Source: Pseudomonadota bacterium
Lineage (GTDB): Bacteria; Desulfobacterota; Syntrophia; Syntrophales; JADFWA01
DNA length: 10,885 nt
Assembly (NCBI GenBank): GCA_030610915.1
Contig: JAUWQS010000031.1
Coordinates: 1 to 10,885 of the forward strand
Direction: 5' to 3'
In this document: positions 1-7,572 of the stretch, piece by piece
Numbering within the stretch: the stretch's first letter is position 1
How the letters are laid out: every line of letters begins with the position of its first letter
Made by a program: the position numbers and the translations under genes
The notes under the pieces: generated by a model
What the model saw: only the letters and a program-made list of their open reading frames with translations
What the model was told of the DNA's origin: nothing
The model's database searches: none

Positions 1-1
1 G

Positions 2-1312
2 GAAATGCGGGATCTTTTTGAGAGTATTGGATATCCCCTGAGCGGACTGACGATAGCTCCTTTCGCAATTCAAAACCTGTTTAAAACCAACTGGATACAT
101 TCCATTGATAAGACCTTGTCAACACTTTATATAGGCAGAGACTGGTCTCGTATAGATATCTTTTCCAATGATAATCTTGTTATGACCAGAGGCATAAGGG
201 CCGGAATAAACAGTATGATTCAGGAACTTATGGAGGGGTACAATGAAAGCGTGGGAATTACCCCGCCTCAAGGATATTCACATGAACAATCATCGAGAGT
301 CACCGACGCCGCAGAGAACATTTACATGGATATGGAAGATGCGAGAAAATTGCTGTTCGGTCTAAGCCCGGATTCTCCATCCACTAAAGAAGTTAGAGCA
401 CGTTTTCGCCTTGAAGAAAATTCTATATTAGACAGGATTAACCCCGCCCTCGAGAGGCTGGTAAGACAGATAGAAAGGACCTTCCAATACTACACTCTGA
501 CACTCGGAAACGAAAGAATAAACTCAATATACATTTCCACCTCGATGAATATTTACATGCCTATAATCAATTATATCAGTAATCAGTTGGGAATTGAGAA
601 ATATATACTGGATCCTCTTCAACCTGAAAATCCATTTGTTGAAGGGATTACATCTGACATTTCTGTCTCTGACAGGACATCTTTTATGCCTGTTCTCGGT
701 GTTGCCTTGTCGAATTCATCCCACACCCCTAATCTTATCTTCAGTTACAAGGATAAGGAAAGACAGGCAAAAACTTCCAAAATTAACCGCGCAATATTCT
801 CGGCCCTATTGGTCGTCCTGATTGCTTGCACCGGCTTTATTTTATGGTTTGATCATCTTGCCGACCGGAAGAAGGCCATGATAACACAACTCGAGCAACA
901 ATTGAATCAGGGTATTCAAGTCGATGAAAAGGTTGTTTCACAAGTGGCTTCTAAAGTTGAGCAGGAACAGAACCGTTTAAGGGAATATAGTAAAAGGTAC
1001 ATGGGAATGGCGGCGATCAGTGAGTTAACTGTTCTTACACCTTCAAATATTCGTCTTCTTCACATAAACGCCGAAATGGGAATGGCCTCCTCGCCGGTGG
1101 GCAAGAACAGGGAGGCGGGCCTGACTATAGAAGGCGTTGTTTCAGAAGACGTTAAGTCACTCGAGGCCTCTCTGGTGGGGTATGTGCTTAAACTACAAGG
1201 CTCCCCGATGTTCAGCCAGGTAAAGATTAATACAAGTAACATACAACACTCTGGAAACGGGGATATGCTCCACTTTAAACTAAATGCCAGATTTGCCGGT
1301 AATATAACATGA
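2..1312 (+). CDS. PilM-PilN fusion protein, MshI/GspL-like (5' partial)
   Basis: This is an inner-membrane assembly protein of a type IV pilus / type II secretion-like machine. The reading frame is open to the left edge, and the first Met (base 5) falls in mid-fold, so the true start lies upstream. Residues 1-~250 (counted from that Met) resemble the second half of the PilM actin-like domain: an IAPFAIQNL stretch, then LYIGRDWSRIDIF and the LVMTRGIRAG strand-turn. A single membrane segment follows at about 263-281 (AIFSALLVVLIACTGFILW), then a coiled-coil stretch (~290-330) and a PilN-like periplasmic domain to residue 435. In canonical type IV pili PilM and PilN are separate proteins, while GspL combines the two folds in one chain, so this layout is GspL-like. 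The stop overlaps the next start by 4 nt (ATGA), which indicates translational coupling to the PilO-like gene. The family call is firm; the exact system name is inferred from gene order. Confidence 0.82.
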   Translation, partial: EMRDLFESIGYPLSGLTIAPFAIQNLFKTNWIHSIDKTLSTLYIGRDWSRIDIFSNDNLVMTRGIRAGINSMIQELMEGYNESVGITPPQGYSHEQSSRVTDAAENIYMDMEDARKLLFGLSPDSPSTKEVRARFRLEENSILDRINPALERLVRQIERTFQYYTLTLGNERINSIYISTSMNIYMPIINYISNQLGIEKYILDPLQPENPFVEGITSDISVSDRTSFMPVLGVALSNSSHTPNLIFSYKDKERQAKTSKINRAIFSALLVVLIACTGFILWFDHLADRKKAMITQLEQQLNQGIQVDEKVVSQVASKVEQEQNRLREYSKRYMGMAAISELTVLTPSNIRLLHINAEMGMASSPVGKNREAGLTIEGVVSEDVKSLEASLVGYVLKLQGSPMFSQVKINTSNIQHSGNGDMLHFKLNARFAGNIT

Positions 1313-1833
1313 GAGACATCATACCTGTCCGAAACATGGTTTATCTTGTGGTCTGCGTGGTGACCATTACCGTCTTTATCCTTTTAGTTGTCCATCCTTC
1401 ACACAGGTCTTTAAGCAGGCTGGATAAGGAGAGCGCCGGGATCAAACAGAGCATAGATAAGCAAAAAAAACTTCTGCCCCTTTATTATCAACTAATTGAA
1501 AAGAGCAGGATGGCAGTTTCTTATAAGTTACCCCTCCCCGAAACGGAAAAACTACCTGAAGACAACATCGGTCTGATCCCCTCCATATTCAAAGAAATAG
1601 CGTCAAAATCCGGCGCGGACATTATCTCCGCGAATCCTGACTTGAGAACCCTTTCAGGCAAGGCAGGATCTTTATTGATCAACACAACCGCCAGAGGGGA
1701 TCTCCCCTGTCTTCGCAATTTTCTTATCGAAATCGGGAAACTTCCCTATCTAAAAGGGATAGAGGAGTTACAAATTGAGCAGCAGGCCACAGATAAAGAA
1801 CTTAAAATGAAAATATGGTTAGAAATGGAGTAG
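1309..1833 (+). CDS. PilO/GspM-like inner-membrane protein (MshJ-position)
   Basis: A 174-residue bitopic protein: a short cytoplasmic start, one membrane helix at about residues 10-28 (MVYLVVCVVTITVFILLVV), a charged helical or coiled-coil stretch (~34-65, SRLDKESAGIKQSIDKQKK), then a small alpha/beta periplasmic domain (~85-174). This is the PilO/GspM plan, in which the periplasmic ferredoxin-like domain pairs with PilN/GspL to form the alignment subcomplex. Sequence conservation in this family is weak, so the call rests on topology, length and position directly after the PilM-PilN fusion. The start overlaps the upstream stop by 4 nt, which supports both the start choice and coupled translation. 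The next gene is 142 nt away, across a repeat-bearing spacer. Confidence 0.78.
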   Translation: MRDIIPVRNMVYLVVCVVTITVFILLVVHPSHRSLSRLDKESAGIKQSIDKQKKLLPLYYQLIEKSRMAVSYKLPLPETEKLPEDNIGLIPSIFKEIASKSGADIISANPDLRTLSGKAGSLLINTTARGDLPCLRNFLIEIGKLPYLKGIEELQIEQQATDKELKMKIWLEME

Positions 1834-1975
1834 GCGTTCACTGTTCAAGGTTGGAGAGCGATGGATAAGTCAATTTTGGGGAATTTAACATTTTGGAGAT
1901 ATTGAGGCATGACAACCAGTTGTGAACTCTGAACCTCCGAACCCGTGAACAGTTACGATAGTTTTAAGGCACGAC
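1834..1975. repeat. Spacer with heptad-like GTTC / GAAC inverted repeats
   Basis: The left side has GTTC at 1836 and 1843 (7-nt spacing) followed by GTTG at 1850. The right side has GAAC at 1924, 1931, 1939 and 1947 (spacings 7, 8, 8), so it carries the same core in opposite orientation. An exact 8-bp inverted pair, ACTGTTCA (1840-1847) and TGAACAGT (1946-1953), brackets the middle. Only a 14-codon reading frame (1861-1905) sits between the arms. The layout resembles the repeat-flanked cassette at 7545-8000, but with a different core and no recognisable cargo. It is probably a dispersed repeat element or a decayed one. I see no clear promoter or terminator in it. Confidence 0.6.
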
Positions 1976-2470
1976 ATGACAAAAAGAGAGAAAGCTATAG
2001 TTTTCGTAATGGCCCTGGCAATCATATATGGTGTGTATGAATTCTTTATAGCCCCGTCATTCAAGAAACCACAAACGACAGGGGTAAATAAAGAGGTGGT
2101 AACAGACGGTACAAATAAGTTAGCGGAAGATATCGCCAGGGTCTTAAAGAAAGATGATTCCGCCAGGGTTGATGCTTATATAGCTGCCCGTGCTGAAGAG
2201 GAGTGGACAACCGATCCTTTCAGGACGGGGGATTGTTCCTTAGGGGGCAAAAAGGCATCTTTCGAAAGTAGAGGAAAAAATGGGCTTGTCTACAGCGGCT
2301 ATCTTGATATCGGAAAGAGGAGAATCGGCATTATCAACGGAACAGATTACCAGATTGGCGATGAATTGGAGATGGGAGGATACATGGTCAAAAGCATAAC
2401 CCCCTCGAAGGTAATCATCGTAGATCGGAAAGGGAGCACGGAAATAGTCGTTCCATTTTTAGAAGAGTAG
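1976..2470 (+). CDS. PilP/GspC-like periplasmic linker protein (MshK-position)
   Basis: A 164-residue protein with an N-terminal membrane anchor (about residues 7-26, AIVFVMALAIIYGVYEFF), a flexible lysine- and aspartate-rich linker, and a C-terminal beta-rich domain from about residue 77 (WTTDPF) to the end. The sequence LVYSGYLDIGKRRIGIINGT, followed by YQIGDELEMGGYMVKSI and KVIIVDRKGSTEIVVPF, matches the homology-region fold shared by PilP and GspC. That fold contacts the N0 domain of the secretin and links it to the PilN/O-like inner-membrane complex. PilP is usually a lipoprotein; here the anchor is an uncleaved-looking helix with no lipobox Cys, which is closer to GspC. ATG 1976 is chosen because it precedes the anchor helix and has a weak AAGG at 1966-1969. 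The secretin starts 38 nt downstream, consistent with direct partnership. Confidence 0.77.
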   Translation: MTKREKAIVFVMALAIIYGVYEFFIAPSFKKPQTTGVNKEVVTDGTNKLAEDIARVLKKDDSARVDAYIAARAEEEWTTDPFRTGDCSLGGKKASFESRGKNGLVYSGYLDIGKRRIGIINGTDYQIGDELEMGGYMVKSITPSKVIIVDRKGSTEIVVPFLEE

Positions 2471-2503
2471 TCACAATCTATCGAATAAAACCGAATTTTA
2501 TCC

Positions 2504-2508
2504 GGAGG
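2504..2508 (+). promoter_or_regulatory. GGAGG ribosome binding site abutting the first possible secretin start
   Basis: A strong GGAGG touches ATG 2509 with zero spacing, too close for normal initiation there. In-frame alternatives are GTG 2521 (12 nt from the GGAGG) and ATG 2542, which has its own purine-rich AAGGGAAGG at 2532-2540. All three choices leave the lipoprotein signal peptide intact, so the real start may be downstream of 2509. Confidence 0.5.
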
Positions 2509-4161
2509 ATGGTTAATAAAGTGAATGATACAAGGGAAGGAATGATATCCTTTGCTGTTGCCGCTGCCCTGGTCATATTGATGATCTCCGGCTGTGCCGG
2601 TAAAAAAGAGATGGAAAAAGACCCTTTTTTTGAGGAGTGGAAAATTATAGCGGAAAAGTCCAGGGGCCAATCGCCGGCTGCAAGGGTGAAGTCTATCGAA
2701 ATCCCTGCTGAACCGGGACTTAAAAAAGGAGAATCACCCCTTGCGGAGAGACCTCTCCCGACCGATAAGGTGAATCTCAAAATGCGCAATGCCGACATAA
2801 AAGTGGTGATCAGGGCGCTGGCACGGGCGGCGCGCCATAATATATTGATAAAATCGGACGTGGAAGGACAGATTAGCGTGGACTTCAAAGATGTTCCATG
2901 GGACAAGGCATTCCTCAGTATTCTGAGTTCCCAGGCACTGACATACGAATGGGACGGCAGCATTATAAGGATTGTCAACGCGAAAGACATGAAGGACAAC
3001 CTGGAGTTGAAATCTCTCGAGGAGACGAAGAGAGAGAAAGCGCCCCTGATGACCATGGTAATCCCCATCAATTTCGCTGATACTGAAAAACTCGGTAAGA
3101 ACATGACGGATTTCCTGACGAAAGACGAGAAAGGGAATCCCCGTGGATCGATCAAGATCAGTGAACACACAAATTCTCTCATCATACATTCGAGCAGGGA
3201 AGATCTGAAAAAGATTGTTGCCATGATCGAGAAGATCGACAGGCCAACCCCTCAGATCCTTATTGAAGCGAATATTGTCGAAACAACAAAGATCACGGCT
3301 CAAAATCTGGGTATTCAATGGGGTGGCATGTATGCCCCGCGCCTTGGAAATCACAATCTGTATGTGACACCTGGCGGCACAAGCGGCACAGGCTCCTCAG
3401 GCGGATTAAGTCCGGCGCAAGGTGGATATAATCCTCTTTATGGCAGTTCAGGTATCGGCGGTCATGGTTATGGCGTAAATTTCCCGGCAGCGGGAATGTC
3501 TGCAACGGGCGCTGGATCCCTGGGGCTGATGTTCGGGACTATTGGCGGCAACATTCTCGATATGCAATTGAACGCCCTTCAAAGTGACGGTAAGCTCAAT
3601 ATCCTTTCCCGTCCATCCATAACAACCCTTGATAATCAAAAGGCCGTTACCGAGAACGGCACAAAAGTTCCCTATGTAACTGTCGATGAGGACGGCAACA
3701 GAGAAGTCAGGTTCGAAGATGCCGTTCTGAGACTGGAAATCACACCTCATGTCATCGACGGTAAAAACATCAAAATGCAGATCCTCGTGGAGAAAAATGA
3801 AGTCGATGAAGTTGAATCCCACAAGGTGGATGGGAATCCCCGCATCATAAAAAAGAGGACTGAGACACAATTGATCGTACAGGATAATGAAACCATCGTA
3901 ATTTCGGGGTTGAGTAAACAGAAAAAAACCGATTCTTCAACCGGTGTTCCGGGATTCAAGAATATCCCTCTGTTAGGATGGCTCTTTAAGTCAAAGGGGA
4001 AGAGTGAGGACATGGAAGAGGTGCTCATATTCATCACCCCGCACATTTTAAAAACTTTAGAAGAGAAGGCGGGCAAGGCGGAAGTATCTGAACAACAGGA
4101 AAAAGAAGGCCGGCATTCCCCGGAACAATCACCACATAGTGAAGTGATCCCCAACCGGTGA
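2509..4161 (+). CDS. Lipoprotein secretin, MshL/PilQ/GspD family
   Basis: Outer-membrane secretin, the gated channel through which the pilus or secreted substrate passes. A hydrophobic signal segment ends in the lipobox ISGC with Cys29, so it is predicted to be a lipoprotein that may reach the outer membrane without a separate pilotin. An STN/N0 domain spans about residues 87-157 (VNLKMRNADIKVVIRALARA), an N1-type ring domain 183-245, and the secretin core about 249-520. The core holds a Gly/Ser/Tyr-rich insertion (~287-330) and the C-terminal signature GVPGFKNIPLLGWLF at 479-493, followed by EEVLIFITPHIL. At 550 residues with a single N1-like repeat it is short for GspD, which has N0-N3, and fits the MshL type. 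The N0 domain is the expected partner of the PilP/MshK-like protein just upstream. A charged tail of about 35 residues follows the core. Start uncertain (2509, 2521 or 2542). Confidence 0.92.
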   Translation: MVNKVNDTREGMISFAVAAALVILMISGCAGKKEMEKDPFFEEWKIIAEKSRGQSPAARVKSIEIPAEPGLKKGESPLAERPLPTDKVNLKMRNADIKVVIRALARAARHNILIKSDVEGQISVDFKDVPWDKAFLSILSSQALTYEWDGSIIRIVNAKDMKDNLELKSLEETKREKAPLMTMVIPINFADTEKLGKNMTDFLTKDEKGNPRGSIKISEHTNSLIIHSSREDLKKIVAMIEKIDRPTPQILIEANIVETTKITAQNLGIQWGGMYAPRLGNHNLYVTPGGTSGTGSSGGLSPAQGGYNPLYGSSGIGGHGYGVNFPAAGMSATGAGSLGLMFGTIGGNILDMQLNALQSDGKLNILSRPSITTLDNQKAVTENGTKVPYVTVDEDGNREVRFEDAVLRLEITPHVIDGKNIKMQILVEKNEVDEVESHKVDGNPRIIKKRTETQLIVQDNETIVISGLSKQKKTDSSTGVPGFKNIPLLGWLFKSKGKSEDMEEVLIFITPHILKTLEEKAGKAEVSEQQEKEGRHSPEQSPHSEVIPNR

Positions 4162-4165
4162 GAGA

Positions 4166-5647
4166 ATGGAATACTTTAATATCTTGAATCTCAGTAAAGA
4201 ACCCTTTTCCAATTCTCCGGGACCGGAGTTTTTCTATAGATCTCCGCAGCATGTCGAATGCCTTCAAAGTCTGGAGCTGGCCATACGCCTGCACCGCGGA
4301 TTAAATGTCGTCATAGGTAACGTGGGCACGGGGAAAACCACCCTTTGCCGCCGGCTCATAGGTAAATTTGCCGGATGTGAAGATATTGAAACACATCTTC
4401 TCCTTGATCCTCATTTCGGCAACTCCATGGAGTTTTTGTCCGCAGTTGTCAGGATGTTTGGATTAGAAAACAAGACAGGCGCTTGTGAAACGGTGTGGCA
4501 ACTGAAGGAGGACATAAAAAATCACCTCTTTGATCAAGGGGTTGGCCGGCAGAAGAGCGTGGTTTTGATCATCGATGAAGGGCAAAAAATCCCTGATTTT
4601 TGTCTCGAGGCATTAAGGGAGTTCCTCAATTACGAAACCAACGAACATAAGTTACTGCAAATTGTTATCTTTGCCCAGAAAGAGTTTGAAAAAACATTAA
4701 GGCAACATAGTAACTTCGCCGACCGGATTAACTTTTTTTACAACTTAAGGCCGCTGAACTTCAAAGATACAAGGCTAATGATAGAGTTCAGGATGGTCAA
4801 AGCAAGCAAAACAGGCAAAGTCACCGTGCGTTTCTCATACCCGGCGCTGTGGGCAATATACCGGGCTACAGGCGGTTATCCTCGAAAGATAGTGACACTC
4901 TGCCATCAGATACTCCTGGCACTGATTATTCAGAACCGGTCCAATGCGGGATGGTTTCTGGCTCGTTCATGTATTCGCAGAAACGCCCCTCACAGAGCAA
5001 GGATTCCGCCATTGGCAGGGGTCGCAGCGCTTTCCGTTTTACTGGTTATACTACTAATTGCCGGATTGGAGACTGATCAGTTTAAAAGACTGGGGTTTTC
5101 TAAAGAAGAGCTTCCGGCAGCCAAAGAATCGCCGGTCCTGTCCGATACGGTGCCTGAAGCCACAGTTTATGCGCAGCCCCCCTGTGTGCTGGGTCGGTTA
5201 GCCGTTAAAAAAGGTGAAACAGTATCGAAGATGATTGCGGATGTTTACGGTTCCTATGAACCGGAATATCTCCGGTTGGTCGAGAAAGCCAACCCGCATA
5301 TAAAGGATCCGGATCATGTAGCCGCCGGAGATATAATAAACTTTCCGGCAGTCACAGTTAAATTGTCTCCCCCAATGTGGACATATCTGGTACAGATAGC
5401 GGAGAAGAAAGGGCTTGGCGAAGCTTATGAATTATTGGATAAGTATTCTGACAAGACACCTCCTTTGCGAGTGCTTCCTTACTGGACCAATCGTGAAGGT
5501 CTCAAATTTGCGATACTCCTGAAAGAAGATTTTATTGATGAGGAATCGGCCAGTATGGCAACCAGGGGGCTGATCCCCCTTATTTCCTCCAGTGCGAAAA
5601 TTATCTCAAAGTGGGAAAAAGATACCGTTTTCTTTGGGAAATTATAA
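4166..5647 (+). CDS. ExeA/MshM-like AAA ATPase with periplasmic LysM-like and SPOR-like modules
   Basis: A 493-residue inner-membrane ATPase starting 4 nt after the secretin stop. The N-terminal cytoplasmic AAA domain opens with MEYFNILNLSKEPFSNSP, typical of ExeA/MshM. It has Walker A GNVGTGKTT at 51-59 and Walker B VVLIIDEGQ with D137 and E138. A membrane helix lies at about 284-302. Residues ~344-394 look like a LysM module (LAVKKGETVSKM ... VAAGDIINFP). The C-terminal ~404-493 (TYLVQIAEKKGLGEAYELL ... GLKFAILLKEDF) resembles a divergent SPOR domain. In Aeromonas, ExeA with ExeB binds peptidoglycan and helps the ExeD secretin assemble; there the C-terminus carries a different peptidoglycan-binding domain. 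The same job here is inferred from neighbourhood and modules. ATPase and family calls are firm, LysM fairly firm, SPOR tentative. Confidence 0.88.
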   Translation: MEYFNILNLSKEPFSNSPGPEFFYRSPQHVECLQSLELAIRLHRGLNVVIGNVGTGKTTLCRRLIGKFAGCEDIETHLLLDPHFGNSMEFLSAVVRMFGLENKTGACETVWQLKEDIKNHLFDQGVGRQKSVVLIIDEGQKIPDFCLEALREFLNYETNEHKLLQIVIFAQKEFEKTLRQHSNFADRINFFYNLRPLNFKDTRLMIEFRMVKASKTGKVTVRFSYPALWAIYRATGGYPRKIVTLCHQILLALIIQNRSNAGWFLARSCIRRNAPHRARIPPLAGVAALSVLLVILLIAGLETDQFKRLGFSKEELPAAKESPVLSDTVPEATVYAQPPCVLGRLAVKKGETVSKMIADVYGSYEPEYLRLVEKANPHIKDPDHVAAGDIINFPAVTVKLSPPMWTYLVQIAEKKGLGEAYELLDKYSDKTPPLRVLPYWTNREGLKFAILLKEDFIDEESASMATRGLIPLISSSAKIISKWEKDTVFFGKL

Positions 5648-5678
5648 ATAATGATGCCTTCGTAAACGGTCCACGCAA

Positions 5679-5776
5679 TGTCATTCTGAGGAGCGGAGCG
5701 ACGAAGAATCTCAATGATATCAGATTCTTCGCTATCCCCTTCGTTATACTCAGGGCTTCGGCTCACCAGAATGACA
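5679..5776. repeat. 98-bp nested palindromic intergenic repeat (MITE/REP-like)
   Basis: Outer arms TGTCATTCTG (5679-5688) and CAGAATGACA (5767-5776) are exact 10-bp inverted repeats. Inner arms CGAAGAATCT (5702-5711) and AGATTCTTCG (5722-5731) are a second exact 10-bp pair with a 10-nt loop. The transcript could fold into a hairpin within a larger hairpin. From memory, similar TGTCATTCTGAG...GAAGAATCT units occur as dispersed intergenic repeats in other bacterial genomes; I could not search for copies. No transposase is encoded. It fills over half of the 184-nt gap between the ExeA-like and the assembly ATPase genes. There is no T-run after the outer arm, so it is not a classical terminator. 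Confidence 0.75.
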
Positions 5777-5831
5777 AAAGAGTGTTTTTCAGACTTTTTA
5801 CGAGACTGTCAATAATAAGTGAAGATTAATT

Positions 5832-7544
5832 ATGAGAGTGGTCAGAAAAAAATTGGGGGAACTCCTCACCGAGGCCGGATTGCTGACGGAAACCCAGCTA
5901 AAAAAGTCCTTGACCGATCATAAGAGGACCGGTCTCAGGCTGGGGCAGTTTCTGATTCAAGAGGGTCTGGTTGATGAAGATAAGCTTATCGATCTTCTCA
6001 GCAAGCAATTGAAGATCAATAAATACACCCCCGACAGGTACCCTGCGGATCCCGACTCAGTAGGATTGATATCCTTAGACATAGCCAAAAAAAATAAAGT
6101 GGCGCCGCTAAAGAAAAGGAGAAATCTCTTAACTGTAGCCATGTCCGATCCGATGGATATCAATGCCCTCGATACCATTGAGTTCATCACCAATATGGAG
6201 GTAGAACCTGTAGTCTGTTCCGAGCGGGAAATAGAACATCTAATCAATTTAACGTACGGTATGCAGGCCGGCCTTCTAAATGAACTGGAAAAGATCGGGG
6301 ACATACAATTCGGCGTGGAAACAGGAGACTCTGATGTCACGGATACAGAAAATATTCAGCCAAGCTCACTCCATGACCTGGCCGAGGATCCTCCCGTCAT
6401 TCGTCTGGTCAATTCGATTATTGTCCAGGCGGTTCGCGAAGGGGCAAGCGACATTCACATCAGCCCCGAAGCCAGTACCGTTCAGCTCCGGTTTCGGATA
6501 GACGGTAAGCTGAACGAGGTGCCGTCACCGCCAAAATCCATGATACTTCCTATCATTTCGAGGATAAAGATACTCGCAAATATGGATATCGCCATATCGA
6601 GAATCCCTCAGGATGGGCGGTTCACGGTAAAGATAGAAAAAAGGGAAATTAATGTAAGGGCATCTTCTCTTCCCACAATTTATGGGGAAAACCTGGTACT
6701 GCGTCTTCTTGACATGAGTTCCGGTGTTTACAGTCTTGATCGTCTCGGCATGTCTGTCGACGACAGGAAAAAGCTGAGATCCGTCATAACAAAACCTTAT
6801 GGAATGATTCTCAGCACCGGTCCTACGGGAAGCGGCAAGAGCACCAGTTTATATTCCATAATTAAAGAGATCAATCAACCGGACATCAATATTATTACCC
6901 TCGAAGACCCCGTCGAGTACCGGGTGCCCAAAATACGCCAGATTCAACTCAACCGCAAGGCTGGTATGACATTCGCGAGCGGGCTGAGATCGATACTGCG
7001 CCAGGATCCTGACGTCATAATGGTGGGGGAAATCAGAGATGCTGAAACAGCAGGTATTGCGACTCAGGCAGCCCTGACAGGACATAAGATGCTGAGCACC
7101 GTTCATACCAATGACGCAGCAGGCGCCATAACGAGGCTACTGGATATGGGTGTGGAGCCATTTCTCGTCTCCTCGGTACTGCTGGTATCATTCGCCCAGC
7201 GTCTTGTGCGCACTGTATGCCCTTACTGTAAAGAACCGTACAGGCCACCCGAGGCCGCTCTCGCGGCATGGGAACTTGACAAAGTGGAGAATGCCAATTT
7301 TCAGCGGGGCAAGGGCTGTCCTCAATGCCTGCATAAAGGATACAGGGGACGAACCGCTATTTTTGAGATATTGATCAATGATGAGATGATCCAGGAAATG
7401 ATATTGAAAGGAAGTTCCGCCCAGGAGATAACGCGGGCGGCTGAGGAAGCTGGAAGACTGCGGACGCTCAGGAACGATGCCGCAAGCAAAGTCATTCAAG
7501 GCATAACGACGCTTGAGGAAGCCGCATCGACGGTCATGGTATAA
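5832..7544 (+). CDS. GspE/PilB/MshE-family assembly ATPase with N-terminal MshEN domain
   Basis: A 570-residue cytoplasmic motor ATPase that powers pilus or pseudopilus extension on the PilC/GspF-like platform. The N-terminus (~1-140) is an MshEN/T2SSE-N domain, with two tandem 24-residue motifs at 7-30 and 36-59. The first motif has K7 and H30 where the family has R and Q; the second keeps R36-L-G and Q59. The catalytic half has Walker A GPTGSGKST at 330-338, Walker B VIMVGEIRD at 395-403, a His box (LTGHKMLSTVHTNDA) and a four-cysteine zinc site, C463-PY-C466 and C496-PQ-C499. This is the extension-ATPase type rather than a PilT retraction ATPase, which lacks the zinc module and MshEN. ATG 5832 is chosen because it starts right before the first MshEN motif; only a weak purine stretch (AAGTGAAG) precedes it. 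Family is certain; MshE as opposed to PilB or GspE is judged from synteny. Confidence 0.95.
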   Translation: MRVVRKKLGELLTEAGLLTETQLKKSLTDHKRTGLRLGQFLIQEGLVDEDKLIDLLSKQLKINKYTPDRYPADPDSVGLISLDIAKKNKVAPLKKRRNLLTVAMSDPMDINALDTIEFITNMEVEPVVCSEREIEHLINLTYGMQAGLLNELEKIGDIQFGVETGDSDVTDTENIQPSSLHDLAEDPPVIRLVNSIIVQAVREGASDIHISPEASTVQLRFRIDGKLNEVPSPPKSMILPIISRIKILANMDIAISRIPQDGRFTVKIEKREINVRASSLPTIYGENLVLRLLDMSSGVYSLDRLGMSVDDRKKLRSVITKPYGMILSTGPTGSGKSTSLYSIIKEINQPDINIITLEDPVEYRVPKIRQIQLNRKAGMTFASGLRSILRQDPDVIMVGEIRDAETAGIATQAALTGHKMLSTVHTNDAAGAITRLLDMGVEPFLVSSVLLVSFAQRLVRTVCPYCKEPYRPPEAALAAWELDKVENANFQRGKGCPQCLHKGYRGRTAIFEILINDEMIQEMILKGSSAQEITRAAEEAGRLRTLRNDAASKVIQGITTLEEAASTVMV

Positions 7545-7549
7545 GTCGG

Positions 7550-7566
7550 TGGACAGTGGACAGTGG
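7550..7566. repeat. Left heptad repeat of the four-helix-bundle cassette
   Basis: TGGACAG occurs twice in tandem followed by TGG (7550-7566), starting 6 nt after the ATPase stop and ending 6 nt before the start codon of the broken four-helix-bundle gene. Its reverse complement reads CCA CTGTCCA CTGTCCA, the same CTGNNCA heptad theme as the right-hand repeat at 7964-7994. The two arrays are thus inverted with respect to each other. Confidence 0.75.
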
Positions 7567-7572
7567 TGGGAA

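Noticed and set aside
1861..1905. 14-codon reading frame in the spacer, preceded by GGAGAG
   Set aside because: It is too short to support, lies inside a repeat-bearing spacer and has no recognisable sequence.
2478..3354. Long minus-strand reading frames opposite the secretin gene
   Set aside because: They are shadows of a well-supported secretin. The translations show no family motifs.
5702..5731. Rho-independent terminator between the two ATPase genes
   Set aside because: The hairpin is symmetrical and nested in a larger palindrome, with no T-run after it. A dispersed repeat explains it better.
5611..5829. 72-codon plus-strand reading frame overlapping the end of the ExeA-like gene
   Set aside because: It starts inside the ATPase gene in another frame and its second half is translated palindromic repeat. 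The protein resembles nothing known.
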